Shown here in pieces: positions 39,667 to 51,200 of a DNA stretch of 64,000 nucleotides. The translations under genes were made by a program, and so were the position numbers. The DNA comes from Corythucha ciliata (lineage: Eukaryota; Arthropoda; Insecta; Hemiptera; Tingidae). The notes beneath the pieces were generated by a model. The model was not told the origin of the DNA. It made no database searches and was given only the letters and a program-made list of their open reading frames with translations. The stretch spans positions 17,993,604 through 18,057,603 of the forward strand of contig CM075940.1 of assembly GCA_038030265.1 (NCBI GenBank). The letters are read 5' to 3'. Numbering within the stretch: the first letter of the stretch is position 1; every line of letters begins with the position of its first letter.

Positions 39667-39720
39667 GTTAAATACAGTTGCCTGATGAGGTCGGCGAATT
39701 GACCGACGAAACGTCGCTTT
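39667..39720 (+). ncRNA. Hammerhead-ribozyme-like motif in a Penelope terminal repeat
   Basis: CTGATGAG (39682-39689) is followed by a 5-bp stem GTCGG/CCGAC with an 8-base loop, then GAAAC (39708-39712) and GTC (39713-39715). These are the conserved hammerhead core segments in order, with a minimal stem III (palindromic ACGT), as described for Penelope-like elements, where a dimeric form is needed. Stem I could use TAAA/TTTA and GC/GC. There is one unpaired G between CTGATGA and stem II, so activity is uncertain. Confidence 0.5.
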
Positions 39721-39800
39721 AGATGAAAAAAAACAGCTTAGTTATATTTTTTTCACCTAATAGCCCTAATTGGTCGATAATTGGTATAAGAATCGAAAAA

Positions 39801-42121
39801 GTTAGCTTCTTTTTTGCAATTTTCAGGATCGGTATTTTTTTCTTTCCTTCGAGGTGCGTTTTGTGATTTGTGAGAGGGAGGTAGTCCAGCCTTTTCAATG
39901 TGCGCAGTTTCCAATTTCACATTTAAATAAAGGAGAACAAGTGTGTTAATTCAGCAATACAGGTACGCAGTTTCAAGTTAGTTGTAGCATGAATAGTGTC
40001 AAAATCTGCAAGCTCTCGGTATTTTCTCGAGAGTATTGTGAACAAAAATCTCGGTCGATTGACTCCTTCTCTAAACTTGATTAAACTTGAGCCGACAGCT
40101 AGTAAAGGAAAAGGCAAACCTTCCCGAACTCGAAATGTAGACACCTATTCAAAACCTGAGTGGTTCGACACGTCCAAGTGCTGTCGGGTTTGAGTTTTCT
40201 CAAAGGGCAATACCTATTGAAAGCTTGTGTATGCACGTTGTCCAACAACGAATTTATCCGAAGCCCGAACTTTTACCTCAAGGCATTCTGGCTTTTACCT
40301 ACACAACGAATTCCTATTCTTGTTGAAGTACGCCAAGCCGTTTTTGGTTTATTCAGAGCCGAATCCGCGAGAATGTTTTTTTCAATAGCTGAGCCCGTGA
40401 AATTGGGTTTTTGAGTGATCGAACCACTCGAATTTTGTTTTCTTTTATTCCCGCCTTGGTTTCACTTTGAAGTCTGAGCACCAAAAACTGTCAATTTCAA
40501 CTCCTCAAGACAACACCGCTGCAGTATGCACGAACCACTTCCCTCCTCACATAGTGGGTAATTTTGCGTCGAAAGGTGGTGAAGAGACCGTGGGGATCAG
40601 ACCATTTCGCCCCTGAAAATGATTATTCAGCTGAAATAATTCAATTTCAGACTCGTCCGTCCAAACTTTAAACACTACGCACCTGAAACAGTAAATTTTG
40701 CCCCATAATCTCGACTTGACGTTAGACTACCGTTATGAAAAATCGAATCTAGTTTTTTTTTGTTTTTTTCAAATAAATGTATAATTGTAAGAAGCTAATG
40801 GGCTTCTTGACCCAATGAATCCGGATTTTGATCCGGTGTGAAACGGATTTTAGCCTGTTTTAGAGGTTCCCTCTGTGATGCCGGCGTTTTGTGATCGCTG
40901 TGAAAAATGTTTGATGTTAACGGTAATCTTTTGTATCTCCTGCCCTCCGCTTTTCGGTTCCTACATGAAAGCTCCCTTGACCTTGGGCGCACTGTTCAAA
41001 TACTGAATTCCAGGCTTGTTGCAAGCCTAGTGTCATAGAACGATAATCCTGATGGATCCAAATTAAGCGTAAAAGCAAGATTTGGCTTATTTTGTCAGCT
41101 GCTACATTTCGGCTTTTGTTCCCGTGGTACCAGCAGAATACAGTGATGCATATCAGTCCTTGTCAGATCATCTCATCCTTCAAAAGCTCCTCCTGTCAAT
41201 ATGACTCGTACCAAATGTTTCCAGATTAAATTGCCAGTTAAATTTCTGAAATTACCAGTTGTTCGATATGCCAAGAAACAAGATTCGACCGTTTCTGGTC
41301 CTGGAGAGTCGGTATAATAAAATCTCAGGCTAAACTAGGGGAAACGAATAGCTTGACGCGTTTTTTGTGTTTATAACTTGTTCTCCGCTGAAATCTCCGC
41401 CACCAAGCAGTTGAAACCGGTGGTACGTGCTCAATGTGGACTGCGGGTATGGCTATCCTGTCCAGATTTGAGCTTGTCGTGTGTTACTGGGAAGAGCTAC
41501 AGTCACGTACAGAGCCAAAATTGCGGTGATTTTGTAGAATAGGGGGCGTAATTTCCATTTCTCCCCCCGAATAGAAACTTTCTGGGGCGACACTTTTGGT
41601 TTCCGGCCCATTTCCGCCTTAGGATGAAATTGGCAGTTTCGGACGAAAAAATGAAATTTTTCCTGCGAAAAGTCGGTTTGCCACATGTAGAAAAGTATTT
41701 TCACAACCCCCCCTCCACAATTTAATCCCGAAGTGCTCCACCTCCCCCGACAAACAGTCCTGGTCAAATAATCAGCACTCTCGTTCTCCATAATGCCCTT
41801 GTCGCCTGGTACTCAAGCCTCAGCTTGTTATTTTGCTTCAGAAAAGAGAGACTCGGGTGACAGTCCCAGGCTATCCCCCCTCCTTAAAAAATAAAAAAAA
41901 AGAAACCCAAAATCCGGAAAAGTCTTAAAATATTGTTCTTTGGCGGAAGAATTTGTGATTGGGTTGTAGCAAGTGTTGAAAATAACGATACGCTTTGTAA
42001 CTCTAGTTTGTTTTCTTTTCATGAACTTCAAACTTGTGGATTCAACTTACAGCGTGAGTAATTTTGGTGGTATTACTTTAATATTTTAATTAATTATTTT
42101 GCTGTTTATCGATGTTAAAAG
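39801..42121. other. Spacer before the LEPROT exons
   Basis: Contains one short minisatellite-like piece (40360-40450) and otherwise unique AT-rich DNA. The first LEPROT coding exon (a few residues) should be near 42000. ATG at 42021 with a GTGAGT donor at 42054 is the obvious candidate but is out of phase with exon 2, so the start is unresolved. Confidence 0.35.
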
Positions 42122-42805
42122 GCTCATCATATTGGCCTTCGCTGGGTCTATTGGCATGACATTCATCATCCTAGCGTGCGCTCTACCTGAATTCAAGTTC
42201 GTATTAGTTTTCACTTTCCAAGAAAAGAAAAAGCGCATCTATCGGTCTATTACAGAGTATGGTGGCCATTTATGGTGGTTCTATTCTATTTATTCGCTCC
42301 CGTCCCGACTCTCCTCGCTCGTCGTTACACGGAGCGAACTGGGTCGACGAATTCGAGCATGGATTTGGCTATATTCATCACGATGGCCTTTGTCGTCTCG
42401 TCATTCGCTCTGCCTATCGTCCTGGCTCGCGCACCCGTCGATAAACCAGCGGTATGAATTAACTTTTTTTGTGTGTGTCATGAGTGATAGAAACCCGGCG
42501 GCGTCAAAGCCTCTTTTTGGGGCTGTGCGTCATACCCTTATCCAGCTGTGCACTTCGCACCGGCACTAACGCGGGCGTTTCAGCCGATGCTCTGTTATAC
42601 GCGCACATCGCCGGGAACGCCCGCACAAAGCCGAGGGCGCTGTGTCACTGCTCGTTTGTGGTTTTAATTTTTTTCCCCCTTTTCGTTTTAGATTAAATGG
42701 GATGCATGTTACCTTACCCTGGCAGGTAATTTGGTCGTTTATAGTACGTACGTTGGATTCTTCATAACGATTTACCAGGACGAGGGTGATTACACGATGT
42801 GGTGA
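42122..42805 (+). CDS. LEPROT: LEPROT/VPS55-family membrane trafficking protein
   Basis: Four-helix endosomal/Golgi membrane protein (OB-RGRP, LEPROTL1, yeast Vps55) that acts in endosome-to-vacuole sorting and lowers surface levels of leptin and growth hormone receptors in vertebrates. Exons: 42122-42196, 42256-42451, 42692-42805, in-frame and in phase, giving 127 residues plus an unlocated start (family length 130). Blocks: LIILAFAGSIGMTFIILACA (helix 1), VWWPFMVVLFYLFAPVPTLL (helix 2), LAIFITMAFVVSSFALPIVL (helix 3), IKWDACYLTLAGNLVVYSTY (helix 4), and the family-typical acidic end finishing in Trp before TGA. The protein aligns to LEPROT from end to end without gaps of note. LEPROTL1 cannot be separated from LEPROT here. 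Confidence 0.93.
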
Positions 42806-43009
42806 AACGGTTAGCTTAAAATATTCCTTTTGATTGAAAAATACGGAAGGTGCAATGCTGGAAAATTTTTCTAACGTTTTGTTTTTTAAAACAAAGGTTC
42901 TTAGTGTGTAATAACGTGATCATAAACTGAATTAGGGTGTACATTTAAGGTATCATTAAGATCTTTTATTTATAACGAATGAAAACAAGAATTAGGGCTT
43001 TTTTGTATA

Positions 43010-43015
43010 AATAAA
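43010..43015 (+). terminator. Candidate poly(A) signal AATAAA for LEPROT
   Basis: AATAAA about 205 bases after the LEPROT stop codon in an AT-rich 3' flank, the first such hexamer noticed downstream. Confidence 0.35.
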
Positions 43016-43914
43016 CGTTTTCACTGACTACATGTAAATGTAACATATTTTTTAATTATTTATATCAGGTAGACTGACTTATTTTCAATGAATTAATGGC
43101 AAAAAACGTTTGTTTCATTTCGCTAACCGTCTCTTCGCCCCCATTAAAAAATTTGAATATTTTTTAAACGGCTTTATTAATTTTTTCACGGTATGCATTG
43201 TATAAATTATATTTCCCGAGCCCCTGTGAGTAGGAATATATTTACAACTTGTACAGTGCTCAGGATAACATGGCGTCTCATCGATATTTTGCCTTTAAAA
43301 AAATTAAAAGGTACGTTACCTCGATGGTATTGCTTTGGCTGTGTGGACACTTGGTAGAAGGTGTGAACAAAACAGATTTTGAGCAAATGAGGGCATGGGA
43401 GTGATCTGATATGGAAGATATGATGACCGGGGGACGGGTGAGTTAAAAATTACGTGCGTAAAATTAGTCGACGAAATAATCATACAAGAACTTGAAACCT
43501 TCGTTAAGATAAAAATAACAAGAATCTACCAACAATTTATCAGTCTGAAAACGGGTTTCCACTACCCGATGGACGGACAACCGTAAAACGTGGGTAACAG
43601 CGCGTAAACGAAGTCGAATTTACAAAAAAAATAATGCTGTCAGTTACACACGGCTTATGTACAAATATAAAAATAATTTGTCATTTATGATTTCAACACA
43701 AAGGTAACTTGGAAGAATACAAATACTGTTCGATGATTTTTGTTCTTTTTCGAGGGAAAGCTCGAAAAATGAGTATTACACTGAAGCTTGCGTCGTGAAA
43801 GTAACACAAATGATGTCACTTTTTTTGGTATTTACATAATTGGTTTTCCTAGTACGAAAAGTTTATGACTTGGGTTTTTGGGATTGCAATTTTTTTTAAG
43901 TCGTAAAACGCGCG
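43016..43914. other. Intergenic; 3' flanks of two converging genes
   Basis: AT-rich, no coding exon. Lies between the end of LEPROT (plus) and the end of the unidentified minus-strand gene. Confidence 0.4.
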
Positions 43915-44355
43915 TTACTTTCTCGGGTTATTGTAATCGACGTAGACTCGAACAACTTCACCTGAGTACTTCCTCTGGGACGGCATAAAATAGAAATCCG
44001 GTTGAAGTTGATCGCCGTTGCTTCTCGGCGAGCGGTGCGTGTAGTAACCCTGGGGTGGTTGAGGGGGTTGGACTTGCGTCCTTGGCAACGAGTAGGTGGA
44101 CCGTTCAACGGGCATGTTGTAGCCCTTGGGTCGTTGAAGGGACCGTGTATCCGCGTAGTGACTGCCGTTGCCCTGTTGATAGGCAATCATCGGGTGACTA
44201 CTGACGGGCTTGTGAAGGGGCATGGTCGATCGCGAGGAGCCGTTGCTGTGACTCAGCGAGTTGGGCTGTTTCTCTTCAGACTCATAGGGCTCGAAGGCAT
44301 AGTTGGTGTTCGCAGTTGAATAGTCTTTCCAGGCGGAATTGTGAGTCAGCGTATC
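43915..44355 (-). CDS. Last exon of an unidentified Tyr/Pro/Gln-rich protein
   Basis: An open exon of 146 codons from a clear acceptor (CTTTTCCAG) to TAA. It is hydrophilic and disordered-looking, with many Tyr, Ser, Pro and Gln (SAWKDYSTANTNYAFEPYE, PPQPPQGYY), and ends in a denser block, DFYFMPSQRKYSGEVVRVYV, followed by DYNNPRK. The last block looks conserved (a short beta/tyrosine motif), suggesting the cytoplasmic tail of a junctional or scaffold protein, but I cannot name the family. Upstream exons were not found between 44356 and 47350. Confidence 0.6.
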   Translation of the reverse strand, partial: DTLTHNSAWKDYSTANTNYAFEPYESEEKQPNSLSHSNGSSRSTMPLHKPVSSHPMIAYQQGNGSHYADTRSLQRPKGYNMPVERSTYSLPRTQVQPPQPPQGYYTHRSPRSNGDQLQPDFYFMPSQRKYSGEVVRVYVDYNNPRK

Positions 44356-47350
44356 CTGGAAAAGTATGTACGTGTTGAACTGAAAAAATACATCTTACAT
44401 TCCAAGTACTGTGTCATTTAACTATCGTGAGAATAGGTACTGCTCAGCCGCGATATTAACTACCCCCCATGAAAAATGTCGAGGCACCCCCTCCCTGATC
44501 GCTCCCCCACCAATTTTTCTGGCTGAAAATAGAAAGGTCAAATGTCCAGTGTTTTAAGTCCAAAATTGAATTTGAGGGAAGTTGGGCCAATCACAAGTTC
44601 ACAACCCAACACTGCGCATCCCACTTCCGTAATTCCTCCCCAAAATTAATATTACCACCCGGTAAATGGCCAATAAGCTGGCATTTTTGGCCCAAAAACT
44701 CGAGTTGTACCCCCAAAGTCTTGTCGTGGGTCGAGACTACTACAGGGCATCGCTACTCAAAACATTAACGCCATTTTCGAAAAAAATCACTCGGTGGCGT
44801 GACACTGATGCAGGGGAAGTTTCCGTTACTCGTTAGTTTACGAAAACCCAGTCGGTTCATCGGGCAAAATTACAAGATTAGGGAACAAAAATACGAAAAT
44901 TTCCCGTTTTTTAGGTCAATTGTGACGGCTCTTTCTACGTCATAGTGAGCCCCATGGCCGAGTAAACTGAAAATAATTTATTTGGTACCCTTTTGACAAC
45001 GATGCTTAGCTAAAGAAGTGTTGGCCTTGGACACGCAGGGATAAAGGGCTTTCCATGGCTAAAGCCAGTCAGTTTGCAGCTAAAAAACGATTTTTTTTAG
45101 GCAAAGAAATGCTAGGAGTTCTAACGAGTTACAGTAGTTCATTGTCGATTGAGGGAACAAGTAGTTTAATTGGGCCGAAAAACAAGATTGCTGGATGATT
45201 TTTTTTTCTTTCAGTAGAGGAGAGAATTTCCGATGCACAAACTGCTAGTTTTTAATCACAAAACATAAAAATGACAATGATGAAGTAAGTATTCGTTTTT
45301 TGATAGTGCTAAAACTACAATAGCGAGTTATAGGGTGAGTAGGGAGTGGATACTCGATTTTGTCACTGATCGGGAAAGGGGGGCTAATATCCCTCCCGCT
45401 CTCAACGACTAGTATCACTTCCAAGTCATGACTTTTAAACTTTGGGCTTGGGCCTGCAGTGCGCGTAAAAAAAGGAGCCAGCAAGGGCGAAAAGATCAGT
45501 CCCATACACCCCTCCTTCAACTCTGTTCGGTCGTGCGGGTTGATGCCTATTCAATATCCAATCAACCGCACGAATGAAACGTTTTTTTTTTTTGTCTCAA
45601 TTTCAAGAAATGCGTGGCCATGAGGGGTGGAGAAGGCGGACAAATACGTCGGAAAATCTTCCCCCTCTCCCCCTGCCATATGAATGGTCTATTTTACCCG
45701 CTTAGGGGAAAGTCGATTCCGAACTATTTTTAGTGCATTTCATTCTGAAAATGCACTATTGGTCTCGTCGTGATGGTGGCAAACATGGGTCATGTCATGT
45801 TTTTTTCACGTTTCAGAACCTCTACAACACGAATTCAGTGGTCTCCAGGATTCATATACATATATTTCTTTTATATATGTATATTATATATACGTATATA
45901 TTTATTGATTGATTGATTTATTTATAAAATTATGGCCGTTTTCTTGTTAGCACGATAACTCTCGAAGAAATCTATTTAGCGGAACGCGCTTTGGCACAAA
46001 AATCAGTAGTCATAAGACCCCAGTCGGTATTGCATTTGGGCCAAATCGGTCGAGGGGGGGAATAGGGGTTGAAATGGTAAAAAAATCACTATAAATCACC
46101 AGTTGATTCTAGAAGCATCATATTCGGTACGTATACTCCATGTTAGAGTAGCCTTTGATTCCCATTTTAATTTTTTGAAAAAGTCGAAGGGGAGGGGGTG
46201 TTGCCCCCAGAGTGGAAGTAAGCGTGTGGTCTTGTTAGCACGATAACTCTCGAAGAAATCAATTTAGCGGAACGCCCTTTGGCGTTGATTCTAGAAGCAT
46301 TATATTCGGTACGTATACTCCATGTTATACTAGTAGCCTTTGATTCCCATTTTAATTTTTCGAAAAAGTCAACGTGGTGGGGGTGGTCCTTCCGGTGTGG
46401 AAGTGTAAAAATAGCGTTGAACTTCACTAGTTCATCTTAGCGCTCTGAAATTCGACTCAATAATTTAATGTATCGAAAGCCCTGGGTTCCATTGAGATTT
46501 ATCGAAAACTTTGATGGGGGGGGGGGTGAAATGGGGGATGAAATTTCAACAAATCGCTTAAATTCACACGTTTAGGTATTATAAAATACGGCACAAAAAT
46601 TTAATATAACAAAGCCCTTGGAAAACTACCGAAACTTTTCGACATTTTTGAAGAGAGGGTGGTGAAAATAGAGGAAGAAGTTCGGCTTAATGAAACAAAT
46701 TATGGTATCAAAATTATTACTTCTGGGACGGCTTAGGGTATCCGTATACGGAATGAAATGCACTCTTTCCGACCGCCAGCTGCCGGAGCGATATTTTTCA
46801 TCTTCGTCTTATGTACGATTTATGACCTTCTTGGCTCTTAATAATTTTTCAACATTAGGGAAGAACAAACACCTCGGGTTTGATCGCGATTAAACCATTT
46901 TCAAGATGGGGGCTCAGGACATCAATAGCTGAGTTTAAGGGCCTCAGGACTGTGGTTTTGTTCAAGGGTAGGTACTTGTCGCACTGACTGTTTATTAGGC
47001 TGAGAAACAGGAAACACAGGAAGAACATTTTTCAATACCCTGTGCAGATTAATCCCTATACCTTTCAACCTCCAAACAATTCTATCTCACATCTCTCTCA
47101 CACACGAAGGCCTCTCAGAATTCATCGCTAAGAGAAACTAAACTTTTGAAATGCGGTAATGGCTGTATGGTCCTGGTACCCATGCCAAAAAAAAAATCCA
47201 AATTTCGCCTGATATCTCGCAAAACTGCGCTTTTCGGCCGCAGAAGGAGCCAGGGAAATGACCTAAGAATTATCCTTCCACCAAAATCCGGCGAGTGTCC
47301 CTCACGCTACTCCACTAGGTGGTTTTGACCGCATAAATTCGACTAATCGC
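44356..47350. other. Spacer or long intron upstream of the unidentified exon
   Basis: No exon recognised. Holds a TA-rich microsatellite-like stretch (about 45850-45925) and a direct duplication around 46 kb. G runs near 46055 and 46507. Confidence 0.4.
45944..46385. repeat. Tandem/direct duplication
   Basis: GTTAGCACGATAACTCTCGA through AAAAAGTC at about 45944-46184 recurs at 46234-46370 (with a ~100-base deletion in the second copy). Shared blocks: ATTTAGCGGAACGC-CTTTGG, TTGATTCTAGAAGCAT, CGGTACGTATACTCCATGTT, TTTGATTCCCATTTTAATTT. About 90-95% identical, so relatively recent. Confidence 0.7.
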
Positions 47351-47458
47351 CACAGTTTTATGATAGGATTTTTAATTAATAAATTTATTAAACTGATGTT
47401 ATCCGGACGACGATGGAAGAGCATAGCCCAACACGATTCGAGTTTCGAGATAAAACGG

Positions 47459-47530
47459 CTCCCCGGCGGGATTTGAACCCGCAACCTCAGGATTACCAGT
47501 CCAGCACGCTCCCAATTGCGCCACGGAGAC
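47459..47530 (-). tRNA. tRNA-like core, anticodon GGT (Thr-type), copy 1
   Basis: 72 bases with tRNA order: acceptor strand GTCTCCG, A-box-like TGGCGCAATTGG, anticodon loop CTGGTAA between CTGGA and TCCTG, B-box GGTTCAAATCC and 3' strand CGGGGAG. Loop pairing gives anticodon GGT, which eukaryotes normally do not use for Thr (AGT is usual). The first acceptor pair is G-G and the anticodon stem has a mismatch here, so this is probably a tRNA-derived repeat or pseudogene. Confidence 0.45.
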
Positions 47531-47856
47531 GCCTTCGTCTCCGTCGGGGGTCGTACTCCGAGGGATAAGCTAAGCCGAACCCCACCCAGGGCCATTGTTT
47601 CTCGAAATTCTAGGCGTTTCTCCTGATCGGTAAACCACGCCGAATTTATCTTATCTAGACGTTGTTAGATAGATGTGATGATTAATTCTGTCGCCGGTAT
47701 TTTTAATTAATACATTAATCAAACTGATGTTATCCGGACGACGAAGGAAGGGCATAGCCCAACAAGATTCGAGAAAAAACGGCTCCCCGGCGCGATTTGA
47801 ACCCGCAACCTCCCGGTTCGGCTTCGCTTATTCCTCGGAGTACGACTCCCAAAGGC

Positions 47857-47928
47857 GTCTCCGTGGCGCAATTGGGAGCGTGCTGGACTGGTAAACCAGA
47901 GGTTGCGGGTTCAAATCCCGCCGGGGAG
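47857..47928 (+). tRNA. tRNA-like core, anticodon GGT, copy 2
   Basis: Same core as copy 1, now on plus: GTCTCCG, TGGCGCAATTGG, CTGGACTGGTAAACCAG and GCGGGTTCAAATCCCGC, then CGGGGAG. The anticodon stem has an A-A mismatch next to the loop. Probably not a functional tRNA. Confidence 0.45.
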
Positions 47929-48055
47929 CCGTTTTTTCTCGAAACTCGAATTGTGTTGATCTATGCCCTTCCATAGTCGTCCGGATAACATCAGTTTAAT
48001 TAATTTATTAATTAAAAATACCGGCGACAGAATTAATCATCATATATATCTAATA

Positions 48056-48280
48056 GGATTTTTGTTTAATGGGAAGAGGAGATCTTCTTTGCGTGTCAAA
48101 GGGTCAAGTTGAACCCCCGAAGTCGTAGATCCCGGCGCCAAAGCTGAAACATCTGATACCGAATATCCACGTTCTGGGGCTATTGCACAGATTATTATGG
48201 GATGACGAGATTATTATGTGGTTCGGTGGGGGAGGGGAGACTACTTTTCCTCTCAGGGAGGTGTCTTCATGAAATTTTAC
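48056..48280 (-). other. Possible C-terminal coding region of the DOMON gene
   Basis: Beyond the transmembrane exon (48281-48447) a short acceptor at about 48167 could start another exon. One frame there (YSVSDVSALAPGSTTSGV) looks protein-like but is out of phase with the upstream donor, and unspliced read-through would end at 48104. The true tail is unresolved. Confidence 0.25.
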
Positions 48281-51200
48281 CTTATGGCTTGAGCCCGATG
48301 ATCGCACTGCCCTGTAAATGTTACACATTGCCTGCAATATGGCTACAACAACTAGAGCAATGATGCATCCGATTACAATCCAAAGCTTCGTCACAGACTG
48401 AAGGAGCGTTGTCGGACCGTTCGATTCCACATTCGAAATTAAAGGCTCTGTAATTGAAAAGAAAATAGGAATAAAAAGGTCAGTCAAAATACCCATCAAA
48501 GTCTTCTTCTACAAACCCTGAATAGGTTTAAAAATGAAGTAGTTCGGGTCAAGCGATAACGATCCAATTTTTCCGGTATTCACAACGTCCATGAAAATCT
48601 TTTCAACGGCCGAATCGTTCTCTTCCAGGGAACGACCCCGGTCGTTGGGCTCTTCAATTTCTAAATTCAGCTTCGCCACTACGTTTTCCTCGTCCCTTTT
48701 AAAAAACACAAGAGTGCTTCATGCTGTTTGACTTAATGGGTGGGTGGAGGGTGAGGGGTCTAACTGTTTGAATCCGGTCACGTCCAACTTTCTGAACCCG
48801 GAAATTTTCTTTTTGGCGTTCCTTAGACCGTAGTTAATCGTGTTGACCAAAACTTCAAAGTCATCAGTACCGACTTTCGGGGCTTTGTAATTCTGGCCGA
48901 TGTTTTTCAGTTTAAACTCAATTAGGTAATTCATATGAGGAGGTGGTGGCGGAGTCGACGGTTCTTCGCCTGATAGAAAGAGAAGGCTTTGAAATAACCG
49001 GGAAAGATGAATCGGTGATTGAATATTACCATCGGCACACTTTCTTATGCAAATTTTCGACGATGATATACTTGGAACACTTGTGTGTTTCCTGATTTTC
49101 TTGCTCACGGCGTTATACTCTCCTCCCTTGACAGGGAACATCATATAGAGGCATGTGTCATCAGTAAAAGCGAAATCCTAAAACCGCAAAAACCCAATAA
49201 AAACCGTAACGGAGCCTGACAATGAATCGAACTAACGCGTTCCAAATCGCCGGTGTCGCGTTTTCGTTCAAAAGTGAGTGTTGTCACTCCTTCGCTTGTT
49301 CGCCCTGTGATATTCGTAATGTCCTGGTTGCTATCGAGCTTGGGTGCTGTTTGGCCCAATATCCACGTGTCCATCATGAAGGCTCGTCCGCTTTTGTCCA
49401 CCCAGCCGATGACGGCGTCGGTTTGAGACTGAATTGAAAAATTGAATTCATCCGCTACTTGTACGGAGCTTAAATCAGGCAGACGGGAATACCATTTTGT
49501 GATCTTTTGAAAAAGCGATCCCAGTCCAAGTATTCACGTTAGTTGTTTTTATTGTGAAATGAATGGTGTCTTTTTGGGAAGCGTAACGCCAGCTGGCTAT
49601 ATATTCGCACTCGTTGTTCTCCTCGTTACACCCCCTAGGATACTCCCAAGATCCTCGGCACGAAGTGATTGGACTTGGGACGGTCGGTTTATCTCCTTCG
49701 ACAACTGGAGCATTTTTTTCTGTGAAAGAATAACATAGAAGTTTTCACTTTGCTAGGATGTAATTATATCGAAATAAACTCAACCGAAAAAGTTGATCGA
49801 TGTAACACCGCGTTGATCCTTGTGACCATGGTATTTCAGTTCGTCAGGTTTGTAAAAATCTTTCACCGACGCTGCGTCCTGTTCAAGTCCAGATTTAGGC
49901 ACGTGAACATATCGGCCTGGTTCCTGCCCTTTGGCCCAAATAACGTGCATAAGGGTATCCTCGATTGAATGATCAGTCGGTTCGACGGCTGTTTTAATGA
50001 GAGGACAGAAAATAAATATTCCATCTAGGGGGAGTGATCTTTTTTTCTGATTTACCTTTTAGTTTTTTCCTAAAAACAATCGTCGTAACTCCATTCTGTT
50101 CGAATCCCATGGCGCCTGTCAAATCGTTTTTGCCACCCCAGAAAGTGTCCACTCGAGGAGTTGATCTGGGCCCAACGCAATAAACTTAATCCTTTCTTTT
50201 ATGATTTTTTATATTGCTCAGAATACCTGTCTCGAGTATAATAGTCCCATATTCGGAAGGCGGAACCTCGGGCCATGCCAATGACCATGTCAGTGCAATC
50301 CATGGGGTTAAAGTCATGTCTGGGCGTGTAGGGACCGAGAAGACTTTCTGCAATGATAAAATGTTATTTTTTGCGACTATTAATCTGTCCAATTTGTTTA
50401 AACTTTTGGAACATATACGGTGGTGTTAGTCACGAAGCTTGTTCAATTTCATGCACCTCTGAAGAGTACAACGGTAAATTAGCTTTATTATGAACTAAGG
50501 GGTATCAAGTTAGTCCAAACATTCCAATTCAACCCTTCCAAGTTCAGGTGCTGTGCTAACCTTGCAATTCTTTGGGCCGAGTTGAAAGTTTTGTGCCTTG
50601 AGATGACTTATTTGAGGGCTCGGGTTCAGATTTTGGCTCTGGCTCTGAGCTCGGTTCCGGTTCGGATTTGGGTTCGGCTTTGGATTTGGGTTCAGGTTCT
50701 GAATTAGGCTCAGGCTCTGCTTTGGGTTGAGGCTCTGGCTCGGATTTGGGTTCAGGTTCTGGCTCGGTTTTGGGTTCAGGTTCTGGTTCGGATTTGGGTT
50801 CTGGTTCTGGCTCAGATTTGGGCTCAGGTTCTGGCTCGGATTTGGGTTCAGGTTCTGGCTCGGATTTGGGTTCAGGTTCTGGCTCGGATTTCGGTTCATC
50901 TGAAAGAGGTCATTATTGGTAACATTTGCAAAGCTATTTTCTTCATGATTAATGATAATTAATGTTACCGAAATGAGTTTGATGACATATTGCAAAGTGT
51001 GTCTTACCGCTTTGAGTGGTCCTTTTTCGCCTTCCGGTAGATTTGCTCACTTGGTAAGATACACTGGTCTGCACTGATACTTTTGGCTGGTCCTCAATCG
51101 GGTTTGTGTTATCTCGAGTCGTTCTCTGAGCGACCGTTCTCAAAGGGCGGAAAGGTCGCCTTGTCGTGCTACTAAACTGGGACAGGATTGCTTTCGTGCT

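Larger units (their letters stand above)
38433..39800 (+). mobile_element. 5'-truncated Penelope-like element with inverted terminal repeats
   Basis: A sequence of about 90 bases at 39705-39800 (AACGTCGCTTTAGATG... TAATAGCCCTAATTGGTCGATAATTGG) is repeated as its reverse complement at 38433-38520. Between them lies a GIY-YIG-type coding remnant. Terminal repeats in either orientation are a known property of Penelope-like elements. The reverse-transcriptase part is absent. It lies immediately 3' of the copia fragment. Confidence 0.75.
47345..48055. repeat. Inverted pair of tRNA-like repeat units, locus A
   Basis: The left unit on minus (about 47345-47700), a truncated minus piece (47700-47815) and a plus unit (47815-48055) are arranged head to head. 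Shared parts in order: TACCGGCGACAG end, AT-rich TTAATTAA box, ATCCGGACGACG, CATAGCCCAAC, TCGAAACTCGA, the tRNA-like core, GGAGTACGACTCC, and the TTTCGGCGTGGTTTA... end. The same unit builds locus B at 60.05-60.9 kb. Confidence 0.75.

Noticed and set aside
42099..42569. Unspliced 156-codon frame over LEPROT
   Set aside because: Reads through introns into the wrong frame after 42196; the spliced model matches the family along its full length.
44002..44319. Plus-strand open frame opposite the unidentified last exon
   Set aside because: Composition and splice context favour the minus strand; the plus frame has no recognisable start context or family.
50510..50995. Minus frame rich in NPSQNLNPN repeats
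   Set aside because: It is the wrong frame of the SEPEP repeat; the splice-consistent frame reads SEPEPEP and joins the DOMON exons in phase.
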